Position numbers and translations under genes: made by a program. Positions 9,569 to 18,493 of a stretch of 64,000 nucleotides of DNA are shown here, in pieces (positions within the stretch are counted from its first letter, which is position 1; each line of letters opens with the position of its first letter). Origin of the DNA: Arthrobacter sp. V1I7 (GTDB taxonomy: Bacteria > Actinomycetota > Actinomycetes > Actinomycetales > Micrococcaceae); the NCBI RefSeq assembly GCF_030817015.1, contig NZ_JAUSYS010000001.1, positions 1,240,001-1,304,000 of the forward strand. Direction: 5' to 3'. Below the pieces are notes generated by a model. The model had not been told where the DNA came from. It worked only from the letters and a program-made list of their open reading frames with translations, and made no database searches.

Positions 9569-12108
9569 CGCTGGACGCAGCAGCCGGAGCACGGCCGGCG
9601 GCGGGCCAGGGCGGCACCTCGCCCCGCGGCGTTGTGCGGGAGTCGCTCGGCGCTGTCCTGGCCCATTTCCAGGCCATCCCGTTCACGCTCGCAGTGCTCG
9701 CCGTCTTTTTGGCCACCGGGGCGGTCACCGGGAGCTTCCTCTCCGGGCCGCCGGAGCGGCTGCTGGCCGTGGCCTCGGTCAGCGCCCCGGGCCTGAAAGC
9801 GGGCCAGTGGTGGTCCCTGTTCACCTCGATGTTCTTCGCGACCAACGTGCTGGCCTACTTTTCCGCGTCGCTCATGATCCTCCTGCTGCTGGGCCTCGCC
9901 GAACGCCGGCTCGGCTCGAGGCGGGCCGCGGTATTCTTCTTTGCCGGCCAGTTTGCCGCCGTCACCCTGTTCCTGCTGTTCACCCAGCTCGCCCGGTTTG
10001 CCGGCGACGGCTGGTTGGGCCTCATGGTGGACGCCCGGCTGATTGGTCCCTATGCGGCGGTCCTCGCCGCTTCCCTCGCCTCCAGCGGCCTGTTGCCCAC
10101 GCTCTGGCAGCGGCGGCTGCGGACGGCCGTCCTGTCGGGTTCGCTCCTGCTGGTGCTGTATGTGGGCCATCCGGAAACCGTCGTGGGGCTGGCAGGGGCG
10201 GTGGCCGGGATGGCGGCGGGCTGGTGGATCCAAGGCGACTCGGGCACCCTGCACCGGCACCGCTCGACCGGGCGCGAAACCCGCAACCTGCTGGCCCTCA
10301 CCGTGGCAATCTTCGCCGTCGGACCCATCCTCACCGCCGCGGTCCGAAGCCCCACCGGGCCCCTGGCCCTGCTGCGGGACGTCGTCCTGAACCCGCTGCC
10401 CACGCTCAGCCAGCTGGAGCAGAACTGCGGCGGCACGGTCGACGTCGGGTGCCTGGAAGTGGGCCGGGCGGGCTTCGCCGGACCGCTGGGCCTTGCCCTC
10501 GCCGTGGTGCCGGTGGTCTTGCTGCTCATCTGCGCGGACGGCATGCGGCACGGCCGCCGGCTCGCCCTCCGGATCGCCGTGCTCATACAGCTCGCGGTGA
10601 CGGCGATGGCTGCGGTCTATCTCACCCTGTTCGCCCGGATGCCGCATGGCCCCGGCGGCCGTCCGCATACCGCCGTGATGGGTTCCGGCTTCGTCCACGT
10701 GCTGCCTCTCGTGGCGGTCCCGCTGCTGCTGGTCGTGCTGCTGTGGGCGAACCGCCGGCAGTTCCGCGTCGAGACCACCCCCCGGGCCCGTCGGACCCTG
10801 GCCGCAGTGGTCGGCGGCACGTGGCTGGTGCTGGCGTCCGGCTACACCGCGGCCTGGCTCGCCGCCGGCGGAATGACTCGGGACGGCGGACTGCAGGGAC
10901 TGGCCGCTGAGCTGGCGCGGCAGTACCTGCCGCTGCCGATTCCGGGCGCCTACAGCCGTGTCTTCGAGAACCGCAACACCCTCGAAGCCTTCCTCTTCGC
11001 CTACTCCGGCATCATCTTCTGGTTTGTCGCCCTGGCCGCGGTGTGGCTGGTCCTGCTGCGACGGCTTCACCGCACCGACGCCGGCACGGGGGACCGTGAC
11101 GTGGCCCGGGGCCTGATCCGGCAGGGCGGCGACTCATTGTCCTGGATGGCCCTCTGGGAACCGAACAAGTACTGGTTTGCCCCGGACCGGCGCAGCGGGG
11201 TGGCGTACCAGCAACACGGCAACGTGGCACTGACCCTGGCCGGACCGTTCGGCCCGGCGGCGCTCCATGCGGACGCCGCTGCCGGGTTCATGCGCTATTG
11301 CGCCGAACACGCCCTGATCCCGTGTTTCTATTCCTGCACGGACGGGCTGTGGCCGGCCCTTCAGTCGCGGGGCTTCCGCCGGGTGGCCGTGGCCCAGGAG
11401 ACCCGGCTGGCCGTGCGCGAACTCGAATTCAAGGGCAAGGAGTGGCAGAACGTCCGGACGGCCCTGAACCGTGCCGCCAAGACGGGCGTGCAGGCGGTCT
11501 GGGGCCGCTACAGCGACTTCCCGGCACCGCTGCGCGCCCAGCTCAGCGAGGTCTCGGAAGAATGGGCGGCGCAGAAGTCCGTCCCGGAAATGGGCTTCAC
11601 TCTGGGCGGCATTGATGAACTCGAGGACGAGGATGTGCTGTGCTGCCTGGCGCTGGATGCGGAGGGCCAGGTGCTGGGCGTCACCAGCTGGCTGCCGGTG
11701 TTTGAGGACGGGCGCCTGGTGAGCTGGACCCTGGACTTCATGCGGCGGCGCGGGGAGGCCTTTCCCGGCGTGATGGAATTCCTGATCGCCTCGGCAGTGC
11801 AGGAGTTGCGGAGCTCAGTGGAGGTCATCTCGCTGTCCGGATCACCGCTTGCCAAGGACGGCGCCGCCAGCAAGTCCGAGGGTTTGGCGGCCATCCTGGA
11901 TGTGGTGGGCAGGGCGCTGGAACCGGTTTATGGATTCCGGTCCCTGGCCACCTTCAAATCGAGGTTCAAACCTGACTACCGTACGCTCTACCTTTATTAT
12001 CAGGACCCGCTGCAGCTGCCCGCCATCGGCCGCGCCCTGAGCCGGGCCTACCTTCCCGGTCTCTCGGTCCGCCAGAGCGCGCGCCTGCTTCGGACGCTGG
12101 TGCGCTAA
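9565..12108 (+). CDS. rhomboid-like / lysyl-phosphatidylglycerol synthase-like fusion (DUF2156)
   Basis: A large (847-residue) two-part protein. Residues about 30-230 look like a rhomboid membrane core: GQWWSLFTSMFF near 79-90 and the glycine-rich helix GLAGAVAGMAAGWW near 206-219. Where active rhomboids have GxSG (about 160) this one reads IGPYAAV, so the catalytic serine is missing, although a GHP histidine remains near 200. Further membrane helices follow. From about residue 515 to the end is a soluble DUF2156 domain (GNAT-like), the catalytic part of MprF-type enzymes that transfer lysine or alanine from tRNA to phosphatidylglycerol. The GTG overlapping the upstream TGA is chosen as start; a GTG five codons earlier is possible. 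Confidence 0.8.
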   Translation: MTLDAAAGARPAAGQGGTSPRGVVRESLGAVLAHFQAIPFTLAVLAVFLATGAVTGSFLSGPPERLLAVASVSAPGLKAGQWWSLFTSMFFATNVLAYFSASLMILLLLGLAERRLGSRRAAVFFFAGQFAAVTLFLLFTQLARFAGDGWLGLMVDARLIGPYAAVLAASLASSGLLPTLWQRRLRTAVLSGSLLLVLYVGHPETVVGLAGAVAGMAAGWWIQGDSGTLHRHRSTGRETRNLLALTVAIFAVGPILTAAVRSPTGPLALLRDVVLNPLPTLSQLEQNCGGTVDVGCLEVGRAGFAGPLGLALAVVPVVLLLICADGMRHGRRLALRIAVLIQLAVTAMAAVYLTLFARMPHGPGGRPHTAVMGSGFVHVLPLVAVPLLLVVLLWANRRQFRVETTPRARRTLAAVVGGTWLVLASGYTAAWLAAGGMTRDGGLQGLAAELARQYLPLPIPGAYSRVFENRNTLEAFLFAYSGIIFWFVALAAVWLVLLRRLHRTDAGTGDRDVARGLIRQGGDSLSWMALWEPNKYWFAPDRRSGVAYQQHGNVALTLAGPFGPAALHADAAAGFMRYCAEHALIPCFYSCTDGLWPALQSRGFRRVAVAQETRLAVRELEFKGKEWQNVRTALNRAAKTGVQAVWGRYSDFPAPLRAQLSEVSEEWAAQKSVPEMGFTLGGIDELEDEDVLCCLALDAEGQVLGVTSWLPVFEDGRLVSWTLDFMRRRGEAFPGVMEFLIASAVQELRSSVEVISLSGSPLAKDGAASKSEGLAAILDVVGRALEPVYGFRSLATFKSRFKPDYRTLYLYYQDPLQLPAIGRALSRAYLPGLSVRQSARLLRTLVR

Positions 12109-12113
12109 CTGCC

Positions 12114-12149
12114 GGAAGTGCGGGCGCTTGCGGAAGTGCGGGTGTTTGT
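12114..12149 (+). repeat. two copies of an 18-base direct repeat
   Basis: Two adjacent 18-base units, GGAAGTGCGGGCGCTTGC and GGAAGTGCGGGTGTTTGT, lie just after the stop codon of the preceding gene. They lead into the 13-base array that follows. Confidence 0.8.
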
Positions 12150-12154
12150 GGGCC

Positions 12155-12244
12155 GCTATTCGCGCCAGCTATTCACGTCGGCTATTCGCGCCGGTCATTC
12201 CAGCCGCCACTCGCGTTGGCCATTACGGCTGGCTATTCCGGCCG
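12155..12244 (+). repeat. degenerate 13-base minisatellite, seven units
   Basis: Seven head-to-tail units related to GCTATTCGCGCCG: three close copies, two diverged ones, a 12-base unit and a final GCTATTCCGGCCG. The array is non-coding and lies between the convergent end of the lysyl-PG-synthase-like gene and the cold shock gene. Such arrays usually arise by slippage; no function can be assigned. Confidence 0.8.
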
Positions 12245-12283
12245 CCGGCCGGAAATGCGAATTGCGCTCCAACGATCAATACC

Positions 12284-12321
12284 AAAAAAATGATCCCCGG
12301 CACCAATGCCGGGGATCATTT
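12284..12321 (-). terminator. intrinsic terminator of the cold shock gene
   Basis: A 12-base perfect stem (TGATCCCCGGCA and its complement) closed by a CCAA loop and extended by three A-T pairs. Read on the minus strand it is followed by seven U residues (A-run at 12284-12290 on the plus strand). It stands 38 bases after the cold shock gene stop and may also stop transcription arriving from the other side. Confidence 0.9.
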
Positions 12322-12358
12322 CCTGTGGAGGTTGCCTCAGGCAACTCCCAGCGGGTGA

Positions 12359-12562
12359 CTAGACCAGCGTGACGCCGGTAGCCTGGGGGCCCTTGGCCCC
12401 CTGGCCGATTTCGAACTGAACGCGAGCGTTCTCGTCGAGGGTCTTGAAGCCACCGGTCTGGATCTCAGAGTAGTGAACGAAGACATCGCCGTCGGAGTCA
12501 TCCGGGGTGATGAAGCCGAAGCCCTTTTCAGCGTTGAACCACTTCACGGTTCCCTGTGCCAT
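12359..12562 (-). CDS. cold shock protein (CspA family)
   Basis: A 67-residue single cold-shock domain that binds single-stranded nucleic acid and acts as an RNA chaperone. The RNP1 motif KGFGFI and RNP2 motif VFVHY are present, with the family start [10 protein letters not shown]. The start is chosen at this ATG because GAGGAGAAAC lies just upstream and the earlier in-frame ATG adds 13 unrelated residues. An intrinsic terminator follows. The AT-richer 150 bases upstream could be the long 5' leader usual for csp genes, but no defined element was recognised. Confidence 0.95.
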   Translation of the reverse strand: MAQGTVKWFNAEKGFGFITPDDSDGDVFVHYSEIQTGGFKTLDENARVQFEIGQGAKGPQATGVTLV

Positions 12563-12602
12563 TAGTTTCTCCTCATTGTGGATCTTGAATAAGGCCGGCA
12601 CA

Positions 12603-12889
12603 CTTCGTGCCGGTCTTGGTCACTCTGCGAGAAGAACCTTGGCTTTCGGACCGGGACAACCGGGCTTCGGCGGCAGGAGCTTCACGTTCGCAACATGTCT
12701 TGCGAGCATGAAAAAACACCTACACAAAGACTCGTATTAGAATTTCATGTCCGTTGCGTCAGGTCAACGGGCGCGACGGAGAATTCTCCAAATTTTGCAC
12801 AAAGAAGGGACGAAGCCTGCCGGCGCCGGCGAATGCGGCTATGGCCCGGCCCGCGTCGGGAATGCCGAGCCCGCCATTGCCGCCGCGCA
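12603..12889. other. non-coding stretch upstream of the cold shock gene
   Basis: No credible gene. The part next to the cold shock gene (to about 12750) is richer in A and T and is the likely promoter and leader region of that gene; the rest runs into the alditol-oxidase remnant without recognisable features. Confidence 0.5.
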
Positions 12890-13174
12890 TTACTCTGCGA
12901 AGTCCGAGCCGGGCACGTCAAGAAGCGCCCTGAAATCGTCCGGCAGATCGCTGCCGCGGGCCACCTGCTGGGTAACCACACCGTGCGTGCGGGTGCTGCC
13001 GCCGTCCGGAACTATCATGGCCAGCACATCCACGCTGATGCTCTCGTCCAAACGGTCGAGGATGGCCAGCGTTCCCGCGGTGTCTGGGATGTCGTTGAAC
13101 GAATGGCGGGATGCCAAGGCCTTGACCTGGTCCGCGCCGGCAACGAGCTCCTGCAGCTCCTGCATGCTGGCCGG
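12890..13174 (-). pseudogene. remnant of a FAD-dependent alditol/xylitol oxidase
   Basis: A minus-strand frame contains LQELVAGADQVKALASRHS followed by FNDIPDTAG and a Leu-rich stretch, which matches the N-terminal FAD-binding segment of alditol oxidases (GxxHSFN-type motif, here SRHSFND). After that come a short THG-containing piece and ARGSDLPDDF, which resemble later, non-contiguous parts of the same family, and then a stop. The protein is thus cut to under 100 residues and internally deleted. Its place next to xylA/xylB fits a lost xylitol- or polyol-oxidising gene. Identification rests on motif recognition. Confidence 0.55.
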
Positions 13175-13389
13175 ATGGCGGATGGCGGGTGGCGGATCAC
13201 CGGAGCACGGGGGCGTGGATGTCGGCCTAGTTACGTTCGCTTGCGATCTGATGCATGCGCTGTTGTCCTCCGCTGACCCCCATGGCTTATTTTGATGTCG
13301 CGTCCTACATATCTGCCGGAGGTGGACGGGGCCATAGAAAGCATCAGACTCAGAGGGCGCGGTCGACGCGGAGGGCGCAGAGGACGTGC

Positions 13390-13431
13390 TTGACATCACG
13401 AATATTTGGAATATGTTTGGTCATGAAACAT
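13390..13431 (+). promoter_or_regulatory. xylA promoter with operator-like inverted repeat
   Basis: TTGACA, 16 bases, then TATGTT form a good -35/-10 pair 70 bases ahead of xylA. The -10 element overlaps an inverted repeat, ATGTTT-7-AAACAT (13413-13431), suited to binding by a dimeric repressor; the ROK regulator encoded downstream is the natural candidate. Binding is inference. Confidence 0.65.
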
Positions 13432-13500
13432 TTCCCTTTGAGATGCCACGGCGGTGTTTCGAACCTTGAGTATCAGCCCTCTATCCCTCGGAGCATTTCA

Positions 13501-14691
13501 ATGGCGATCCAGCCCACTCGTGAAGATAAGTTTTCCTTCGGCCTTTGGACAGTTGGCTGGGAGGCGCAGGACCAGTTCGGGTCAGCCACGCGCCCGCCGC
13601 TGGATACGGTTGAGGCCGTCAATCGGCTCAGCGACCTCGGCGCGTACGGCCTGACCTTTCACGACAACGATCTTTTCCCCTTCGGGTGCCCAGCGGCCGA
13701 GCGCCAGCGGGAGATTGACCGCCTTACCGGTGCACTCAAAGCCACCGGCATGGTGGTGCCCATGGTCACCACCAACCTGTTCAGCCACCCGGTGTTCAAG
13801 GACGGCGGCTTCACCAGTAACGACCGCGGCGTGCGCCGCTTCGCCCTGCGCAAGGTCCTGGAGAACATCGACCTCGCCGCCGAACTGGGCGCCGAAACGT
13901 TCGTGATGTGGGGCGGGCGTGAAGGCAGCGAATACGACGCCGCGAAGGACATCCGCGGCGCCCTGGAGCGCTACCGGGAAGCCGTGAACCTCCTGGGCGA
14001 TTACGTCACGGACAAGGGATATAACATCCGCTTCGCCATCGAGCCCAAGCCCAACGAACCCCGCGGCGACATCCTGCTGCCAACCCTTGGCCACGCCCTC
14101 GCGTTCATCGAGACCCTGGAGCGTCCGGAGCTTGTAGGCGTTAATCCCGAGACGGGTCATGAGCAGATGGCCGGACTGAACTTCACCCACGGCATCGCCC
14201 AGGCGCTCTACCAGGGCAAGCTTTTCCATATCGACCTCAACGGCCAGCGCAGCATCAAGTTCGACCAGGACCTGGTGTTCGGCCACGGAGACCTGCAGAA
14301 CGCCTTCTCGCTCGTGGACCTGCTGGAAAACGGCGGACCCAACGGCGGCCGGGCCTATGACGGTCCGCGCCACTTCGACTACAAGCCCAGCCGCACCGAG
14401 GACATCAACGGCGTGTGGGACTCTGCCGCGGCCAACATGCAGACCTACCTCCTGCTGAAGGAACGTGCCAAGGCCTTCCGCGCCGACCCCGAGGTACAGG
14501 CGGCACTTGAGGCCTCGCGGGTCTCCGAAATCAATGAGCCCACCCTCAACCCGGGCGAAGGCTACGAACAGTTGCGGGCGGACAAGTCCGCCTATGAAGA
14601 GTTCGACGTCGACGCCTACTTCGGCGGCAAGGGCTTCGGTTTCGTGAAGCTCCAGCAGCTCTTCATCGAGCACCTGCTGGGAGCGCGCTGA
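13501..14691 (+). CDS. xylA: xylose isomerase
   Basis: Converts D-xylose to D-xylulose in the cytoplasm. The 396 residues are the usual length for the actinobacterial (class I) enzyme. Recognised segments: [17 protein letters not shown] at the N-terminus, [10 protein letters not shown] carrying the catalytic histidine, [13 protein letters not shown], the metal-ligand region [11 protein letters not shown], and [13 protein letters not shown]. The start is the ATG preceded by CGGAG at 7-11 bases; an upstream extension of the frame is not plausible. Followed after 4 bases by xylB. It lacks an intact neighbouring transporter (see the xylH remnant). Confidence 0.96.
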   Translation: MAIQPTREDKFSFGLWTVGWEAQDQFGSATRPPLDTVEAVNRLSDLGAYGLTFHDNDLFPFGCPAAERQREIDRLTGALKATGMVVPMVTTNLFSHPVFKDGGFTSNDRGVRRFALRKVLENIDLAAELGAETFVMWGGREGSEYDAAKDIRGALERYREAVNLLGDYVTDKGYNIRFAIEPKPNEPRGDILLPTLGHALAFIETLERPELVGVNPETGHEQMAGLNFTHGIAQALYQGKLFHIDLNGQRSIKFDQDLVFGHGDLQNAFSLVDLLENGGPNGGRAYDGPRHFDYKPSRTEDINGVWDSAAANMQTYLLLKERAKAFRADPEVQAALEASRVSEINEPTLNPGEGYEQLRADKSAYEEFDVDAYFGGKGFGFVKLQQLFIEHLLGAR

Positions 14692-14695
14692 TCCC

Positions 14696-16216
14696 ATGAC
14701 GCTGGTTGCCGGAGTGGATTCTTCCACCCAAAGCTGCAAGGTTCTCATCCTCGATGCCGAAACCGGCATTCCCGTCCGCGAAGGCCGTGCTGGCCATCCG
14801 GACGGCACCGAGGTCCACCCCGACCATTGGTGGCAGGCGCTGGCAGAAGCCATTGACGACGCCGGCGGGCTGGCCGGCGTCGGCGGCCTCTCCATCGCGG
14901 GCCAGCAGCACGGAATGGTGCTGCTGGACCGCGACGGAAATGTTCTCCGCCCGGCACTGTTGTGGAACGACACCAGGTCTGCCGGCGCTGCCGCCCAGCT
15001 GACCGCCGAGGTAGGCGCGAAGGAGTACGCCCTGCGGACCGGCCTGGTGCCGGTGGCTTCCTTTACCTCTACCAAGGTCAGGTGGGTCAGGGACCATGAG
15101 CCGGAAATCGCGGCCAAGGTGGCCGCCGTCGCGTTGCCGCATGATTGGCTGACCTGGCGTATGCGTGGCTTTGGTCCTTCAGGGTCCAGCCCCCTGGGCC
15201 CGGACCTGGAACAGCTCACCACCGACCGCTCCGATGCCAGCGGCACCGGCTACTGGAATCCGGAATCGGGAGCCTATGACTTGGAACTTTTCAAGCTGGC
15301 CTTCGGACGGGAGGCCCGTGAGGCAGGGGACTTTGCGGGGCCGGGCGGCGTCGTCGTCTTGCCCAGGGTTCTTGACCCCGGTGCTACGGCGGGGCAGATT
15401 CATTCCGAATGCTTCCCCGCCGGCGGCAAGGGCACGTCAGGGCCCGGCTTGGGCGCGGGTTCCGCAAAAGGTGGAATCGCCGTTGGCGCCGGAGCCGGTG
15501 ATAACGCGGGCGCTGCGCTGGGCCTGGGGCTCGGCCCCGGCGATGTGGTGGTTTCCGTGGGGACGAGCGGCACGGTGTTTGCCGTCGCTGCCGAGCCCTG
15601 CACGGACGTCACCGGCACCGTTGCGGGGTTCGCCGACGCGGGCGGCGGCTACCTTCCCATTGCCGTGACCTTGAACGCTGCCCGGGTCCTCAGTTCCATC
15701 GCCGAGGTACTGGACGTCGATTTCGATGGTCTGGCCCGCCTGGCGCTGGACGCGGTGCCCGGCGCCGGGGGAGTGGTGCTGGTGCCGTACTTCGAGGGTG
15801 AACGCACCCCCAACCTGCCGGACGCGAAGGCCAGTCTGCACGGCCTCAGCATCGCGTCCGCGACGCGTAGCAACATCGCCCGGGCAGCTGTCGAAGGCAT
15901 GCTGTGCGGACTGTCAGGTGGGATTGATGCGTTGCGTGAACTGGGAGTGCCCGCCCGGCGCCTGCTGCTCATCGGCGGCGCAGTGCAGAACCCGGCCGTG
16001 CAGAAAATTGCGGCGCAGGTCTTCGACCTTCCCGTGGTGATCCCCAGCCCCGGCGAGTACGTCGCCCGGGGTGCCGCCGTCCAGGCCGCCTGGGCCCTCA
16101 CCGGCAAACGCCCGGAATGGCCCGTCGCCATGGACAGCACACCCGAGCCGGACTTCCAGCCGCTCATCAGCAGGAACTACAAGATCGCGAGCGGCTGCAT
16201 TGACTCCGGCAACTGA
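14696..16216 (+). CDS. xylB: xylulokinase (FGGY family)
   Basis: Phosphorylates D-xylulose to xylulose 5-phosphate for the pentose phosphate pathway. The 506-residue protein opens with the FGGY ATP-binding motif AGVDSSTQSCKVLI, has SIAGQQHGMVLLD, and in the C-terminal half GDVVVSVGTSGTVF and LLLIGGAVQNPAVQ. A Gly/Ala-rich stretch at about 245-275 looks like a flexible insertion. Start 4 bases after xylA indicates a two-gene operon. Confidence 0.94.
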   Translation: MTLVAGVDSSTQSCKVLILDAETGIPVREGRAGHPDGTEVHPDHWWQALAEAIDDAGGLAGVGGLSIAGQQHGMVLLDRDGNVLRPALLWNDTRSAGAAAQLTAEVGAKEYALRTGLVPVASFTSTKVRWVRDHEPEIAAKVAAVALPHDWLTWRMRGFGPSGSSPLGPDLEQLTTDRSDASGTGYWNPESGAYDLELFKLAFGREAREAGDFAGPGGVVVLPRVLDPGATAGQIHSECFPAGGKGTSGPGLGAGSAKGGIAVGAGAGDNAGAALGLGLGPGDVVVSVGTSGTVFAVAAEPCTDVTGTVAGFADAGGGYLPIAVTLNAARVLSSIAEVLDVDFDGLARLALDAVPGAGGVVLVPYFEGERTPNLPDAKASLHGLSIASATRSNIARAAVEGMLCGLSGGIDALRELGVPARRLLLIGGAVQNPAVQKIAAQVFDLPVVIPSPGEYVARGAAVQAAWALTGKRPEWPVAMDSTPEPDFQPLISRNYKIASGCIDSGN

Positions 16217-16257
16217 GCCCACTGTCGACCCTTCTCCTGCTGACCTTCTCCGTTGAG

Positions 16258-16659
16258 ATGTCAGGAGTCAAGACAAAATGGGTCAACTTCCTGATCTTCG
16301 TCAACATCGGAGTACTCTCGGGACTGGCAGGTGTTGTCAGTACGGCCAGAGCGGGCGGGTGCTGTAGCCTCTGCCGGGCAGAACTACGAGCTCGATGCCA
16401 TCAGCGGTATTCACCCTGATGAGGGTGGAAAGCCGGGTGCCGGCCAGGCTCCTGACCGCGAAATTGGCGGTGCGGCGGTCCAGGCTGGAATAGGAACGGT
16501 GGTCGGCGCGGTCATCGGAGGCCTCGTGATGGGTGTGCTTAATAGGGTCTGTCGGTTCTCTCCGTCGATGCCGCCTGGCAAATGGCTATCAAGGGTCTGG
16601 TGCTTCTTCTGGCCGTCGCTTTCGATATCTTCAACAAGCGCCGATCAGGCGGAAGATAA
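16258..16659 (+). pseudogene. xylH: decayed xylose ABC transporter permease (xylH)
   Basis: Pieces of a sugar ABC permease C-terminus are readable in more than one frame: first KWVNFLIFVNIGVLSGLAG, then ASAGQNYELDAIS, then GGAAVQAGIGTVVGAVIGG, and last DAAWQMAIKGLVLLLAVAFD ending KRRSGGR-stop. These are in the order of the XylH C-terminal half (the FELDAIAAVYIGG-type segment and the terminal helix), but frameshifts and a short foreign stretch interrupt them. The N-terminal half and the partner genes xylF and xylG are absent. It sits between xylB and the regulator, where the transporter would be expected. Confidence 0.85.
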
Positions 16660-16692
16660 GCAGGCACTACAACTAGTTTCGAGAGGCATAGG

Positions 16693-17907
16693 GTGACGGC
16701 TTCACACCTGACCAAGCTGGACGGTGCGCAAAGAACCAGCGCGAAGCCGCTCCAGAGCACGGACACTATTCGGCGCAACAACCTGTCGCTGATTTTGGGC
16801 CTGCTCCACAGAGGGGGAGCGCTATCGCGTGCCCACCTGACAAAGCGGACGGGGTTGAACCGGTCAACCATCAGCGCTCTTGTCGCCGAGCTCGGCGACT
16901 TGGGACTTGCCTATGAAACAGAAGCGCCTGCCGTAGGGCGCGTCGGACGGCCCAGCCCCCTTGTCCATCCGAACGAGAACATCGCCGCCCTGGCTATCAA
17001 TCCAGATGTGGATGCCGTGACGGTGGGGCTGGTCGGCCTAGGCGGGCGCGTTCATCGAAGGATCCGGTATGAGGCGGCCACACAACCTTCCGTCACGGAA
17101 ACAGTCAACATCAGCCGGGCGATTATAGAAGGAATGCAAGCCGATCTGGAGGCCATGGACCGCATTACCGGAGTCGGGGTTGCCGTTCCTGGACTAGTCA
17201 GGTCGTCCGACGGGCAGATACTCTTGGCGCCACACCTCCAGTGGGCTGACGAGCCACTGTCGGCTTCCCTGGAGCAGGCCTTGGGCCGCCCCGTGCGTGC
17301 CGGGAATGACGCCACCCTAGCGTCGCTCGCAGAAAGCATTTACGGGGCCGCCGTCGGGTTTTCGGATGTTGTGTATCTAAACGGCAGTGCCAGCGGCATT
17401 GGCGGCGGAGTCATTTCCGGAGCAAGGCCTTTGCGCGGTTCTGCAGGTTTTGCCGGCGAACTTGGTCACACTCTGGTGCGAACCAACGGGGAAAGGTGCC
17501 ACTGCGGACGGTCCGGGTGTTTGGACGCCGAAGTTCGCCTTGAACGGTTGCTCGTTCCACTCGGCCTCGTCCGGGCGGATCAGGACGATCTCGAGAGGGC
17601 CATTGCCGAGCATCCGTCCCCGGAGCTAGCAGAGGAAGCTGAAAGGCAGATCGACCTCCTTGCCGTAGCGCTGACGAATTTTGTGAACATTTTCAACCCC
17701 GAAATAATCGTGCTCGGCGGGTTTCTGGGATCAATCTTTGACCTGAATCCCGAACGCCTTGTCTCGGCCGTAGCGAAAGAGACGATCGGCGGACTGGGAG
17801 CCGGCGTAAAGATTAAGAGGGCGATCCTGGGATCCGAGTTGCTGTTGGTGGGCGCCGCGGAACTGGCGTTTGCCCAGCTTCTCTCTGACCCGGCCGGTAC
17901 GGCATAG
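16693..17907 (+). CDS. xylR: ROK-family transcriptional regulator (XylR-type)
   Basis: A 404-residue repressor-like protein. An N-terminal winged helix (about 25-85, with SRAHLTKRTGLNRSTISALV) is followed by a ROK sugar-binding domain: GVGVAVPGLV, NDATLASLAE, GIGGGVISG, and the zinc-binding CHCGRSGCLDAE motif. The GTG start has GAGAGG about 7 bases ahead. Position downstream of xylAB and the operator-like repeat ahead of xylA suggest it controls xylose use; that link is inferred from context. Confidence 0.85.
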   Translation: MTASHLTKLDGAQRTSAKPLQSTDTIRRNNLSLILGLLHRGGALSRAHLTKRTGLNRSTISALVAELGDLGLAYETEAPAVGRVGRPSPLVHPNENIAALAINPDVDAVTVGLVGLGGRVHRRIRYEAATQPSVTETVNISRAIIEGMQADLEAMDRITGVGVAVPGLVRSSDGQILLAPHLQWADEPLSASLEQALGRPVRAGNDATLASLAESIYGAAVGFSDVVYLNGSASGIGGGVISGARPLRGSAGFAGELGHTLVRTNGERCHCGRSGCLDAEVRLERLLVPLGLVRADQDDLERAIAEHPSPELAEEAERQIDLLAVALTNFVNIFNPEIIVLGGFLGSIFDLNPERLVSAVAKETIGGLGAGVKIKRAILGSELLLVGAAELAFAQLLSDPAGTA

Positions 17908-18493
17908 AGCTTCCACCAGGGATCCCGTACAAATCCGGTGCCGGTCCAACTTCCTCTCACACCCAGTCAAAGAAGTCTGGCGGCGTCAGCGTAGGCGCGG
18001 CCCCAGAACCAGAATCACCGGCAACACAAACCATCGCCATGGCCTCCTACCAAGGCTCGCCCAAGCATTTGTCAATCGTTTCGGCTCTCCCGAACTGTCC
18101 CTGAATCCCGATTTGAGTCCTGAGTGGCCAAGCCATCCGCATGTGTACGGCACCAATATGACTAAGACCTCGGGTCATACTCGGCAGGTCCGCTCGTCCA
18201 CTCCAGCACCGGACCGCCGCCGGCTGCGTGCCCGGGCGTGGCAGGGCACGCTCCCTGTGTCAGACGGGGCGCTCGGAGGGAGTGTGGCGGCTGACGGGTG
18301 TGATGGCTGGACCGGCGTGGTTCCTGGCCGCCCACGCTAACTTATCCGACCTCGGCGGTTACCGGGTCATCTGGCGTCGTCCGGGCTGCCCAGGGGCGAA
18401 GGGCCGGGCGCCATGCTAGATGCGGCGTAACGCGGAAAGCGTCCGCCATAGCTGTATCGGCGTCTGTTCCGGCCCTTCGTCGGTTCCAGCGTC
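17908..18493. other. non-coding stretch before the IS110 remnant
   Basis: No credible gene found on either strand. The right half (from about 18340) still reads as out-of-frame sequence downstream of the transposase and probably belongs to the insertion element; the left half carries no recognisable feature. Confidence 0.5.

Noticed and set aside
9415-11070. 551-residue minus-strand frame over the lysyl-PG-synthase-like gene
   Set aside because: Composition is dominated by Gly, Gln and Arg typical of antisense frames; the sense gene has clear membrane and catalytic domains.
12155-12244. CRISPR-like array
   Set aside because: Units are 13 bases, head to tail, with no unique spacers of regular length.
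12695-13295. plus-strand frames of 180-190 residues upstream of xylA
   Set aside because: No family signature; the minus strand in the same place carries the alditol-oxidase remnant.
13582-15246. 554-residue minus-strand frame over xylA and xylB
   Set aside because: Antisense shadow of two recognised enzymes.
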